A stretch of DNA of 10,155 nt from CALOAD01 sp942491415 (lineage in GTDB: Bacteria; Cyanobacteriota; Vampirovibrionia; Gastranaerophilales; CALOAD01). Each line of letters opens with the position of its first letter. The first letter of the stretch is position 1. The stretch is taken from the NCBI GenBank assembly GCA_942491415.1, contig CALOAD010000012.1, positions 1 to 10,155 of the forward strand, given 5' to 3'. Positions 1 through 7,312 of the stretch are shown here, piece after piece. A program made the translations under genes and the position numbers. Under the pieces are notes generated by a model. That model was not told the DNA's origin and searched no databases. It saw nothing but the letters and a program-made list of their open reading frames with translations.

Positions 1-1709
1 TCAATGGAAGTCTCAAACGAGGCTTCTTTTTTCGTATAGTGCGGGTTTTCATTTTTTATACACTCTTCCATGAGCATACTAAGTGGATTTTTGAAATAAT
101 CAACAATCACCGATTTCTCAACAGGGTCAAAGGTTATAGAGCTTACAAACATCCAAATAATTTTGCGTTTTTCGTGCAATCTTTTGGGTGATAGCAGAGC
201 TTTAACAAGCTGAGCTTGCTTTTTAAACTCATTAAAAGTTGGAATTTTTTGCAAAACTGACTCTGTAAATGCTTGTATTTCTCTTTCTATAGCTTCTTTT
301 TGCTCATTTACTTCTTCTAACTCCTTTGATATAGCTCTGATGACTAATTCATTCCCCGTAGAAGCTATTATTGTTAGAGACTTTAGTAAACTTTTAGAAG
401 CTTTGTCTTTATCCTTGAGTGCTTTTTCTAATACTTTTTTGTCTTTAGGACCTTTATTACTCTTATTAAACTCTTTTAAAAATGCGTTATAAGTTTTTTC
501 AAAAGCTTTATCATTGAAGTACTCTTTAATATCTTCAATAATTTTCTCTTCTAGCCAATCAGAAGGAATTGCAAAGTAATTACTTCCACATGCTTTTTTA
601 CCGTTGGTGTTATATTTTCCACACGTGTATAAATTGCCTGAAGAAACAATTTTATGACCGCAACTATTGCAAGTAAACCTTTGAGGCGCACTTGTTAAAA
701 GCTTGTCGTTATTTGAATTGCACCCTGCAACTTTGCCTTTGCCTCTTCTCTTAGATTTAGCAAGCTCTCTTAGTGCTTTAAATTCATCCTCTGTTAATAG
801 AGCAGGGTGAGCATTATCAATCTGTATCCATTCAGACTTATCTTTTATTCTGCCACCACCATTTTTAGCATATTGCCTTTTATTATAAACACCTACACCA
901 ATTAGAGCTATGTTCTTTTCTGCTTCGTAAAGGCAAGTTGTAGCCCAATGCTTGCCTCTTGGGGCTGGTATTTCTAATTCATTAAAAGCGTCTCTTGCTT
1001 TGTTAATACCCAGCTGTTGATTTAATCTAAGCTCTAGAAAATAATATTTAGACCATTCCCAAATAGTTTTAGTTACTTCTTTACCTTCAATCAAAGCCGT
1101 ATGGACATTGTCATTTTCAGCCCAAATGGTTTTTCTTATATCATCACCGTATTTATCAGAACCAACAACAACTCTTTTTGCTTTTAGCCAAAATGGAGCT
1201 TGCCCACCATTTTTAAAGGCATAACCCGTTTTTGAATCTCTAGTTATAGCATTCTCTAAACAGCCTCTTAAAGTATCTGCTCCAACTTTTCGACTGTAAG
1301 ATTCTGCAACTAGTTCTTGAATACCATCTTGCCAAAATCCGCTATCACTATCAGGATTTTCAACGTCTCCACTAACAAAACGCAAGCTAACACCCTTATT
1401 TCTTAATTTGTCTTTATATCGCTGTGAACGTCTTCTATTTCTACAAAATCTTTCTTGGCTAAAATCTAAAAAGTATTTAATGCTGGGATTATAACAGGCT
1501 TCATTAATTGCTTCTTCAAACAAAGTCCAATCTGCTCTATCAGAATAGGCAGAGCGAGCTTCTTCTTCAATAAACCACTTGATTTCATTAGGTTGTATAT
1601 TTAGTTTAGAAGCAAACTTTTCAATTTCTGATTTTTGACTATTCAGACTATTTCTAATTTCGTCTGAATCACCTTTTGAAACCCTGCAATGTCCGATAGC
1701 TTTATACAT
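1..1709 (-). CDS. Large serine recombinase / integrase (3' end beyond window)
   Basis: At least 569 codons are open and the last visible codon begins GA, so the gene continues past the left edge. Residues 1 to about 150 form a resolvase catalytic domain: the start reads MYKAIGHCRVS with the nucleophile at Ser11, followed by the arginine-rich stretch SQERFCRNRRR. A recombinase domain follows, with residues such as GRIKDKSEWIQIDNAHPALL. A zinc ribbon has Cys347, Cys350, Cys363 and Cys374, and a lysine/glutamate-rich coiled coil comes next. This order is that of large serine integrases and transposon recombinases, which cut and rejoin DNA at short att sites through a phosphoserine link. The ATG at 1709 overlaps the stop of the upstream gene by 8 bases and has AGAGG nine bases before it, so translation is probably coupled. 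It is the last visible gene of a minus-strand operon. The att sites are not identified. Confidence 0.93.
   Translation of the reverse strand, partial: MYKAIGHCRVSKGDSDEIRNSLNSQKSEIEKFASKLNIQPNEIKWFIEEEARSAYSDRADWTLFEEAINEACYNPSIKYFLDFSQERFCRNRRRSQRYKDKLRNKGVSLRFVSGDVENPDSDSGFWQDGIQELVAESYSRKVGADTLRGCLENAITRDSKTGYAFKNGGQAPFWLKAKRVVVGSDKYGDDIRKTIWAENDNVHTALIEGKEVTKTIWEWSKYYFLELRLNQQLGINKARDAFNELEIPAPRGKHWATTCLYEAEKNIALIGVGVYNKRQYAKNGGGRIKDKSEWIQIDNAHPALLTEDEFKALRELAKSKRRGKGKVAGCNSNNDKLLTSAPQRFTCNSCGHKIVSSGNLYTCGKYNTNGKKACGSNYFAIPSDWLEEKIIEDIKEYFNDKAFEKTYNAFLKEFNKSNKGPKDKKVLEKALKDKDKASKSLLKSLTIIASTGNELVIRAISKELEEVNEQKEAIEREIQAFTESVLQKIPTFNEFKKQAQLVKALLSPKRLHEKRKIIWMFVSSITFDPVEKSVIVDYFKNPLSMLMEECIKNENPHYTKKEASFETSI
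7..32 (+). terminator. Rho-independent terminator, plus strand
   Basis: An 8-bp stem (7-14 with 19-26, one G-T wobble) closes an AAAC loop and is followed directly by six T residues. It would stop plus-strand transcription entering from the left. It lies inside the 3' part of the minus-strand recombinase, so a convergent gene probably ends just outside the window. Confidence 0.5.
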
Positions 1710-2229
1710 TTACTTTTTCCTCTTGAATTAAAAGTTCTTCTATCTGCTTTAATAATTCCTGTTTATTTTTGTCACTTAAGTGCCATTTTTTCTCACTGCT
1801 ATCAACAACGTAAATATTATCAAATTCCATAATTACGTTAGATAAGTTATCATTTTCAGAATAATTCCAAAATATATTATGAACATCACTCTCTTTTAGA
1901 GTGACGGGTAAATGACCCTTAATATCTTCAGGCTTAAAAATAGCAACCTTATTAACGCCATCTTCAAATTTTGAATTAAACTGCCAATACCATTTCATAA
2001 GAGTTATAGGTCTTTTGCCTGTATTCACAATTATTACTTGCAAGCACTTTGATAATTGACTGCCTAAAGAATGATTATAAATATCTACAAGCCTTGCAGT
2101 CACTTCTAATTTTCCATTATCTGTAAAATGTTTATGTGTAGCTACTATTCCAGCAAGAAGTCCCGCTAACGCCCCACACAATGAGATAAGAGATGTTGAA
2201 TTGTCAACAATATATTTTAGAACTTCCAT
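1702..2229 (-). CDS. Membrane-anchored protein of unknown function, 175 aa
   Basis: I do not recognise a named family. Residues about 11-30 (SLISLCGALAGLLAGIVAT) form one hydrophobic segment, preceded by a short polar N-terminus; the rest, about 145 residues, is soluble. The part from residue 40 on (LEVTARLVDIYNHSL, VIIVNTGKRPITL) alternates hydrophobic and polar residues and looks like a beta-sandwich. Similar small proteins with one membrane segment and an NTG-R-PI-L strand occur in prophage and mobile-element regions, but their job is not known to me. The C-terminus is charged and helical. The start has AGAGGT about six bases upstream, overlapping the stop of the 208-aa gene, and the 3' end overlaps the recombinase start by 8 bases. 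The gene therefore sits in one transcription unit with the recombinase. Confidence 0.75.
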   Translation of the reverse strand: MEVLKYIVDNSTSLISLCGALAGLLAGIVATHKHFTDNGKLEVTARLVDIYNHSLGSQLSKCLQVIIVNTGKRPITLMKWYWQFNSKFEDGVNKVAIFKPEDIKGHLPVTLKESDVHNIFWNYSENDNLSNVIMEFDNIYVVDSSEKKWHLSDKNKQELLKQIEELLIQEEKVNV

Positions 2230-2231
2230 GT

Positions 2232-2858
2232 TTAACCTCTATAAAACTTCATAGTGTCGTATATTTCTTTATATGTTGCTTGTCTTTTTTCTGTAAAAGA
2301 TAAATATTTTTCAGACTTGATTAGGTTTTCGAGCCTTACATATACTTCATCAAGTATTGCTCTTCTATAAAACCTTGTATCTTGGCTAGCATTAACTTTT
2401 CTCATATTTACATATTTTTCATCAGTCCATAAATTTAAATCTTTTAAAAGATAAGATACATAACAAGACTTACAGCCGAAAGCTTTTGCTAAATCAGCAG
2501 AAATCAATTCATAAACCAGCTCTGCTGGAGCTGAAGTATTAACTCTTGCAATGTCTGCATTTTCTGAGTTATCGCACCATACTTGATAAGCTTCTTTTTC
2601 ATTGCCTATCATTTTATTTTGAATATGAGGAATAGCTTTTTCTAGCGAATTAGCAATTCTATTACTTTTTTCAGAAATAATTCTATTATTTTCTAAAATT
2701 GGCTCCATTTCTTCTTTTATTAATGCTCTAACTTCAACTTCTTGAGAAATAAATTTTATCTGTCCTGTCTTTTTGTCTGTTATTTGTTCTTTTTCAGAAA
2801 GAACTTTGTTTTCTTTTTTCATTTCAAATAAAGATTTTTGCTCTTTATTGTTATCCAT
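2232..2858 (-). CDS. Possible DNA-binding accessory protein, 208 aa
   Basis: No named family is recognised. The first 90 residues are highly charged and helical, probably a coiled coil (KEQKSLFEMKKENKVLSEKEQ, then EEMEPILENNRIISEKSNRI). Residues about 115-145 read LISADLAKAFGCKSCYVSYLLKDLNLW, which has the spacing of a helix-turn-helix (LAKAFG, a turn, then YVSYLLKDL) and could begin a winged helix. The last 50 residues are again helical and charged. There is no signal peptide or membrane segment, so a cytoplasmic protein is likely. The ATG has a strong GAGGTG site about five bases upstream, inside the 3' end of the preceding remnant, and the stop lies 2 bases before the next start. Its place upstream of a serine recombinase makes a regulator or directionality factor conceivable, but that is inference. 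Confidence 0.7.
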   Translation of the reverse strand: MDNNKEQKSLFEMKKENKVLSEKEQITDKKTGQIKFISQEVEVRALIKEEMEPILENNRIISEKSNRIANSLEKAIPHIQNKMIGNEKEAYQVWCDNSENADIARVNTSAPAELVYELISADLAKAFGCKSCYVSYLLKDLNLWTDEKYVNMRKVNASQDTRFYRRAILDEVYVRLENLIKSEKYLSFTEKRQATYKEIYDTMKFYRG

Positions 2859-3039
2859 TGCTCACCTCACTTTCATCTTCTTCTAAAATATCTTCAAGAT
2901 ATATATTTAATGATTTTTGTAATATTTTTTCAATTTTTTTCTTTTGAATATCGTTAAATTTATATTCATTAAAGTAAGTGCCTAAAAAATTATCAACTGT
3001 TGACTGTTCTTTTGGGACTTCTTTTAGGTTCTGTTGCAT
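2851..3039 (-). pseudogene. 3' remnant of a small gene truncated by IS copy 1
   Basis: The open frame gives 62 residues, but its first four (MQQN) are encoded mostly by the terminal inverted repeat of the IS, which ends at 3027. Only residues after that point come from the original gene. No Shine-Dalgarno site precedes this ATG; the bases upstream are IS sequence. The retained part is acidic and helical (IQKKKIEKILQKSLNIYLEDILEED), with no recognised domain. Its stop overlaps the start of the 208-aa gene by 8 bases, the same close packing seen in the rest of the operon, so it was probably the upstream member of that operon. The lost 5' part is not found elsewhere in the window. It may still be transcribed from an unknown promoter, but translation is doubtful. 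Confidence 0.6.
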
Positions 3040-3044
3040 TAACT
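3027..3044 (+). repeat. Left terminal inverted repeat, IS copy 1
   Basis: Perfect 18-bp match, reversed, to 3945-3962. Read on the minus strand it contains an ATG that opens the truncated small gene. Confidence 0.93.
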
Positions 3045-3045
3045 A

Positions 3046-3259
3046 AAAAAGTTGCTTGAAAATAAACTTTGCTGAAAAGAAAATGAAAAAGTGAAGAGTT
3101 ATTCGGGGAAGAGAAAATGAAATTCAAAAGATACAGAAATCCGGCAGGAATAAAAAAAGTAGCTTGAAAATAAATTTTGCTGAAAAGAGAATAAGGAGGT
3201 GAAGATTTTTTTGGGAAGAGAAAATGAAATTTAAAAGATACATAAATCCTGCAGGAATA
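3046..3259 (+). repeat. 107-bp tandem duplication of the IS left end
   Basis: Unit A (3046-3152) and unit B (3153-3259) both run from the A-rich tract through the transposase start to GCAGGAATA. They differ at roughly one site in seven or eight. Unit A is identical to the corresponding part of IS copy 2; unit B is diverged. Unit A carries an abortive 16-codon version of the transposase start (ATG at 3117, stop at 3165-3167), while unit B provides the working start at 3224. Confidence 0.88.
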
Positions 3260-3904
3260 ATATTTTCGAGCGTTTTTTTATATTTATGTGCAAAAATGAG
3301 TTATCGGGAAATTGAATTTAACTTGGCATTGCAAGGGCATAGTGCGGATCATACTACTATATTCAGATGGGTACAAACTTTTTCTAAAAAACTTATTTAT
3401 AATTTTAAAAGAAGAAAAAGATTAATAGGAAATAGTTGGTATATTGATGAAACCTACATTGAAGTTAATAAAAAATGGGTATATTTATACAGAGCGGTTG
3501 ATAAATCAGGAAAAACAGTGCATTTTTATTTAAGCGAAAAAAGGAATTTAAGAGCGGCAGGAAAATTCTTAATTGATGCAATAAAACTACACGGCAAACC
3601 TGAGAAAATGACTGTTGATTTAAGCGGAAGCAATATATCGGCAATTGATTCAATTAATGATAAACTGAAAAACAAAGATAAGATAGAAAAAAGAACATCA
3701 AAATACTTAAATAATCGAATAGAACAAGATCACAGAAAAATAAAGCAAAAGTTTAAGCAAACACTGGGATTTAAAAGTTTTAAAACGGCAGAAACAACTT
3801 TATATGGAATAGAAGTGGTACACGCTTTACTGAAAGAATTTAAAGGAACAAGGGATAACTATGCCCAAACTGTGTTTCAAGAATTCTGCAAGTTAGTCGC
3901 TTAA
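3224..3904 (+). CDS. IS6-family DDE transposase, intact
   Basis: The 226-residue protein catalyses copy-in (replicative) transposition of its IS. It has a short N-terminal helix-turn-helix region (about residues 26-53, YREIEFNLALQG through TTIFRWV) and then the RNase H-like catalytic domain. The triad is Asp75 (WYIDETY), Asp132 (TVDLSGSN) and Glu167 (NNRIEQDHR), with 34 residues between the last two, as the family requires. The length is normal for IS6 transposases. The start at 3224 is in repeat unit B and has GGAAG five bases upstream; a stronger AAGGAGG lies farther up, around 3193. The equivalent ATG in unit A at 3117 runs to a stop after 16 codons. The frame is intact where copy 2 has lost one A, so this copy is the likely source of active enzyme. 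Confidence 0.93.
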   Translation: MKFKRYINPAGIIFSSVFLYLCAKMSYREIEFNLALQGHSADHTTIFRWVQTFSKKLIYNFKRRKRLIGNSWYIDETYIEVNKKWVYLYRAVDKSGKTVHFYLSEKRNLRAAGKFLIDAIKLHGKPEKMTVDLSGSNISAIDSINDKLKNKDKIEKRTSKYLNNRIEQDHRKIKQKFKQTLGFKSFKTAETTLYGIEVVHALLKEFKGTRDNYAQTVFQEFCKLVA

Positions 3905-3944
3905 CAAACTGGAGAAAAAGAGAAATATGACCCTGAATTTCAAA

Positions 3945-3962
3945 AGTTAATGCAACAGAACC
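3945..3962 (-). repeat. Right terminal inverted repeat, IS copy 1
   Basis: Exact reverse complement of 3027-3044. Confidence 0.93.
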
Positions 3963-3980
3963 GTTAAAAAGTGAATAACC

Positions 3981-4056
3981 TTGTAACTTAACTATAAGTC
4001 CTGTATAATTAAGTTTAATGAAAAATACTTAACTACAGTTTTTTATAATTAACTAT
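3981..4056 (+). promoter_or_regulatory. Promoter and candidate operator of Fic gene 1
   Basis: TTGTAA (3981-3986) and TATAAT (4004-4009) are 17 bp apart, a good sigma-70-type promoter with a start near 4016. ACTTAACTATA (3986-3996) and its near-perfect inverted copy TATAATTAAGT (4004-4014, one mismatch) bracket the spacer and cover the -10 box. A direct copy, ACTTAACTACA, is at 4027-4037 and a weaker one, ATTAACTAT, is near 4048-4056. This is the layout of a repressor site. The Fic protein's own winged helix is the obvious candidate ligand, but that is inference. Confidence 0.6.
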
Positions 4057-4072
4057 TTCATAAGGACAAAAA

Positions 4073-5203
4073 ATGACAAAACAATATAATGCAGGTAGCT
4101 ATAAATTACATAAGGGCTATAAGCCCTTTAGCCCATCATTGATTAATACAAAATTTGAATGGCGAACTCCTGAAATAGATATGCTATTACAAGAAGCTAA
4201 TTCCTATATAGGTAAACTAAACGCTTATTCTGATTTAATACCTGATATAGACTTCTTTATTAAAATGTATGCAGTTAAAGAAGCAACAACATCTAATAGG
4301 ATTGAGGGAACTAGAACAACTTTTGACGAAGCCGTATCTCCTGAAGAGAATATCTCTCCAGAGCGTAGGGATGATTGGCAAGAAGTACAAAACTACTTAT
4401 TTTCTCTGAACTTTGCAATTGAATCATTAAAGGATTTGCCTTTATCAATCAGGTTGTTAAAAGACTCCCATAAAGTTTTATTGCAAGGTGTTAGGGGTAA
4501 AAATAAATGCCCAGGTGAAATTAGAAAGACTCAAAACTGGATAGGCGGTTCATCATTGCAAGATGCTTACTTTATACCGCCTGAGCCAAATGAATTACCT
4601 GAACTATTATCAGACCTAGAGAAATTTCTACATAATGATGAATTGCTTATTCCTGATTTAATTAAAGCTGGTATTGCTCATTATCAGTTTGAAACTATAC
4701 ATCCATTTTTAGACGGTAACGGCAGAGTTGGAAGACTTTTAATAATCCTTTTTCTAGTAGAACAAAAAATGCTCAATAAGCCAGTTCTGTACATTTCAGA
4801 CTTCTTTGAAAAACACAGAAGCTCATATTATGATGCGCTTTCTATAGTTAAAAAATCTGATAGCTTGGAACATTGGCTAAAATTCTTCTTAAAAGGGGTT
4901 ATAGATACTTCTAAGCATAGTATTGAAACCTTTGATAAAATCACCAAGCTAAGAAAAGAATGCGAAGAAAAAGTTTGCTCTATAAGCCAAAAATCACAAA
5001 GACGATTAGAACTTTTAACATTGCTTTATTCAAAGCCTACATTGAGCGTTAAAGATGTGTGTGAAGCTTTTGGTATTTCTACACCAGCAGGTAATAAGCT
5101 GGTTAAAGATTTCGTAGAAGTTGGAATTTTGCAAGAAAAAACAGGGCTAAAACGCAATAGATACTTTATTTTTGAAGAATACTTGAATGTGTTTAGAGGA
5201 TAA
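4073..5203 (+). CDS. Fic-family protein with C-terminal winged helix (Fic 1), class II
   Basis: The 376-residue protein has three parts. An N-terminal Fic_N-like region holds the inhibitory motif SNRIEG (Ser74-Gly79). The Fic core carries HPFLDGNGRVGR at 210-221, with His210 catalytic and the DGNGR loop for the nucleotide phosphates. A C-terminal winged-helix domain spans about 308-372 (LSVKDVCEAFGISTPAGNKLVKDFVEVGIL). Known Fic enzymes of this layout transfer AMP from ATP to a Ser, Thr or Tyr of a target protein and are held inactive when the Glu of the inhibitory motif contacts the active-site Arg; all these residues are present. The target is unknown. AAGGA (4062-4066) lies six bases before the ATG. 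It is preceded by its own promoter just outside IS copy 1 and ends 5 bp from a convergent small gene. Confidence 0.92.
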   Translation: MTKQYNAGSYKLHKGYKPFSPSLINTKFEWRTPEIDMLLQEANSYIGKLNAYSDLIPDIDFFIKMYAVKEATTSNRIEGTRTTFDEAVSPEENISPERRDDWQEVQNYLFSLNFAIESLKDLPLSIRLLKDSHKVLLQGVRGKNKCPGEIRKTQNWIGGSSLQDAYFIPPEPNELPELLSDLEKFLHNDELLIPDLIKAGIAHYQFETIHPFLDGNGRVGRLLIILFLVEQKMLNKPVLYISDFFEKHRSSYYDALSIVKKSDSLEHWLKFFLKGVIDTSKHSIETFDKITKLRKECEEKVCSISQKSQRRLELLTLLYSKPTLSVKDVCEAFGISTPAGNKLVKDFVEVGILQEKTGLKRNRYFIFEEYLNVFRG

Positions 5204-5208
5204 AGAAT

Positions 5209-5484
5209 TTATTGATTACTTTTACTATCTTTATAATTTTTCAAAATACTAATTAATTTGTCTACATCTTTCTTTTTTAGAATAAAGCAATCCCAATGAT
5301 TGCCTTGTTCTTTTATCCCAAATATATATTTAAATGCGACCCAAAAACGCTTAAAGATGTTTAAATATGGGTTCATTTGAACTTCAATATACACTTCATC
5401 ATTTTCTTTATTTGAATCATCATAGACAAATCTTATTGTATGCTCAGGACTATTGCATTCACAATCAAAATACTCTGTTTGCAT
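5209..5484 (-). CDS. Small phage-type protein, 91 aa
   Basis: The start is set at the ATG at 5484. The open frame extends to a TTG at 5499, but that codon overlaps the GGAG Shine-Dalgarno at 5494-5497, which is nine bases from the ATG. The protein begins with a cysteine-containing strand (FDCECNSPEHTIRFVYDD), then EVYIEVQMNPYLNIFKRFWVAFKYIFG and a HWDCFILKKKD strand, ending in a helix. Small proteins with this CEC/EHT-RF pattern, the E-Q-N strand, an aromatic W-A-KY-FG helix and a final D-D helix are found in phage and prophage genomes, usually unnamed. No function is known to me. It is not a membrane protein; the aromatic run is too short and charged. It is convergent with Fic gene 1 and divergent from the next gene. 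Confidence 0.72.
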   Translation of the reverse strand: MQTEYFDCECNSPEHTIRFVYDDSNKENDEVYIEVQMNPYLNIFKRFWVAFKYIFGIKEQGNHWDCFILKKKDVDKLISILKNYKDSKSNQ

Positions 5485-5493
5485 AAAAAATAA

Positions 5494-5497
5494 CTCC
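5494..5497 (-). promoter_or_regulatory. Shine-Dalgarno site deciding the start of the 91-aa gene
   Basis: GGAG on the minus strand, nine bases before ATG at 5484; it overlaps the upstream TTG, which rules that codon out. Confidence 0.6.
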
Positions 5498-5608
5498 AAA
5501 ATCTATTTCTATACCTGAATTTTACAACAAAATCATATAAACAAAATTTCCAACTATAATAATCGAATTGTTTCATGATAGAATTAGCTTGTCTAAGAGT
5601 GGAATAGT

Positions 5609-6592
5609 TTGGAATGCATGGAAAAGCTTATATCAAAAGGTAAGTCATATACTTATTTTGAGTTTCAGTTAGAAAAGGACTTTGAAGCCAAAGTAGTTGA
5701 GTTTGCTAAAGATATTTTTGGTAAAGACACAATTTATTTTGACTCTAAAAAGAAAATGAAAAAAGGTAAAATCGGGACTATCCCTGACGGTTTTTTAATT
5801 GATTTTACTTTTGAAGATTCACCCCGTTTTTGTATTATAGAAAACGAATTAGCCAAGCACGATGCTTTCGGGCATATCGGGGAGCAGTTATTAAAGTTTG
5901 GAGTTACCTATAAAGCAAACGGTCATAAAATCAAAGCTTTTATACTGCAAGAAATTGAAAAAGACCAAGAAAAACTGAAATTAATCGATCTTAAACTAAA
6001 AAAATCAAACTATCGAAATATCGATGCTTTTTTGGAAGATATAATTTTTCATAGAGAAATCATTTCTATAGTAGTTATAGACAAGGATTCAGAAGACCTG
6101 CAAAATGTACTCGGTCAATTAAAGATGAAAACTGATGTTATCGAGTTTCAAGCGTTTAAAAACGGCAATGATTTTATCTATAAGTTTAAACCTTTCCAAG
6201 AAGATATAAGGGAAGCAGAAGAGGCTTCTTCTGTTGATGCAAAGGAACTGGATACTATAGTAGTTCCTGCACGTGAAGATGGGTTTAATGAAGTTTTTTT
6301 AGGACAAGATTGCTGGTATCAAATCCCTATATCATCAGCAATGATTGAAAAGATTAAATACATTGCTGCTTATGAAACCGCCCCTGTATCAGCGATTAAT
6401 TATTATGCAGAAGTAGCAAACATTGAAAAGTATAAAGACACAAATAAATATATTTTGCACTTTAAAAATAAAGCCATTAAACTGGGAAAACCTATTAAAC
6501 TCGGAATAAACAGAAACCTAGCTCCTCAAAGTACAAGGTATACAAGTATAGATAAGCTATTAAAAGCAAAGACATTAGAAGATATCTTTTAG
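5609..6592 (+). CDS. Putative PD-(D/E)XK-like protein next to a methyltransferase, 327 aa
   Basis: No named family is certain. Numbering from the TTG at 5609, the N-terminal half has a helix with Glu26/Glu31, then IPDGFLIDFTF with Asp60 and FCIIENEL with Glu78 and Glu80, then GEQLLKFG with Gln93. That order (Glu, PD, E-x-E, Q) is what a PD-(D/E)XK nuclease fold looks like, though the usual Lys of the ExK motif is Glu here, so catalysis is uncertain. The C-terminal part (about 235-327: WYQIPI, INYYAEVANIEKY, RYTSIDKLLKAKTLEDIF) is a separate beta-rich domain that could be PUA-like. It lies 18 bp before the methyltransferase on the same strand, so it was probably part of a restriction-modification locus. 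An ATG at 5618 is an alternative start; GAGTGG upstream fits either. Codon use and AT content are like its neighbours. Confidence 0.65.
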   Translation: MECMEKLISKGKSYTYFEFQLEKDFEAKVVEFAKDIFGKDTIYFDSKKKMKKGKIGTIPDGFLIDFTFEDSPRFCIIENELAKHDAFGHIGEQLLKFGVTYKANGHKIKAFILQEIEKDQEKLKLIDLKLKKSNYRNIDAFLEDIIFHREIISIVVIDKDSEDLQNVLGQLKMKTDVIEFQAFKNGNDFIYKFKPFQEDIREAEEASSVDAKELDTIVVPAREDGFNEVFLGQDCWYQIPISSAMIEKIKYIAAYETAPVSAINYYAEVANIEKYKDTNKYILHFKNKAIKLGKPIKLGINRNLAPQSTRYTSIDKLLKAKTLEDIF

Positions 6593-6610
6593 AATAAGGG
6601 AATCATAAAG

Positions 6611-7255
6611 TTGCCAATATTAGAGTGGTTAAATAAAAATGAAGCAATAAAAGGGGCTGATAAGGCTAGTTATAGGTTATTGAAAGCTAACACTGAATTG
6701 TCTTACGGTGAGCAAACAGAAAATATGCTCATTAAAGGTGATAACCTTGAGGCTTTAAAGGCTTTGTTGCCATACTACAAAGGACAGGTTAAGTGCATAT
6801 ATATAGACCCTCCGTATAATACGGGTAACGCTTTTGAACATTATGATGACAACTTAGAGCATTCTTTATGGCTTTCTTTGATGTATCCACGCTTGGAGCT
6901 ATTAAGAGAATTATTAGCAGAAGATGGAAGCATATGGATACAAATTGATGATGATGAAATGTCATATTTAAAGGTTATGTGTGATGAGATTTTTGGACGT
7001 AAAAATTTTATAACATCACTTTCAGTAAAAATGTCACATTTAAGTGGTGTTAAGATGTCCCACATTGAGAAAAAAATACCAAAAATTAAAGAACATATTC
7101 TTTTGTATTCAAAAAATAAAAGTTATTTTAGATTAAAGCCTGCATTTGAAGCTGTAAAATGGGAAGAGTCATTATCTAGATATACGCAGTTTATTACCAA
7201 TAAAAATAAGACTATAAATGAAGGTTCTGTTGCATTAACTAAAAAAGTTGCTTGA
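6611..7255 (+). pseudogene. 5' part of a Mod-type adenine DNA methyltransferase, truncated by IS copy 2
   Basis: The TTG at 6611 has AAGGGA upstream and gives MPILEWLNKNEA, a usual N-terminus for this family. NMLIKGDNLEALKAL and the motif IV sequence YIDPPYNTGN (Asp66-Pro-Pro-Tyr69) identify a beta-class N6-adenine methyltransferase, as in type III Mod subunits. This class normally has motif IV first, then the target-recognition region and the S-adenosylmethionine-binding FxGxG motif near the C-terminus. Here the IS cuts in after codon 204, and the last ten residues plus the stop come from the IS left end. The cofactor motif and most of the recognition domain are missing, so activity is not expected. 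The rest of mod and any restriction subunit are absent from the window. The upstream 327-aa gene is its likely operon partner. Confidence 0.88.
7223..7240 (+). repeat. Left terminal inverted repeat, IS copy 2
   Basis: GGTTCTGTTGCATTAACT, identical to the left end of copy 1; read on the plus strand it supplies the last codons of the broken methyltransferase. Confidence 0.93.
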
Positions 7256-7312
7256 AAATAAACTTTGCTGAAAAGAAAATGAAAAAGTGAAGAGTTATTC
7301 GGGGAAGAGAAA

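Larger units (their letters stand above)
3027..3962 (+). mobile_element. IS6-family insertion sequence, copy 1
   Basis: 936 bp are bounded by a perfect 18-bp inverted repeat, GGTTCTGTTGCATTAACT, of the type seen in IS257-like members of the IS6 family. One intact transposase gene lies inside. The element is 108 bp longer than copy 2, because it has a 107-bp tandem repeat of its left end and one extra A in the transposase. The flanking 8-mers (TTCTTTTA left, GTTAAAAA right) do not match, so there is no target duplication. It interrupts the small gene on its left and ends only 18 bp before the promoter of Fic gene 1 on its right. Confidence 0.93.

Noticed and set aside
3465..3653. Minus-strand open frame of 62 codons inside IS copy 1, repeated at 7553-7741
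   Set aside because: Antisense to the conserved catalytic domain of the transposase; no ribosome site and no known family.
6841..7065. Minus-strand open frame inside the methyltransferase
   Set aside because: Antisense to clear methyltransferase coding with motif IV just upstream; composition not protein-like.
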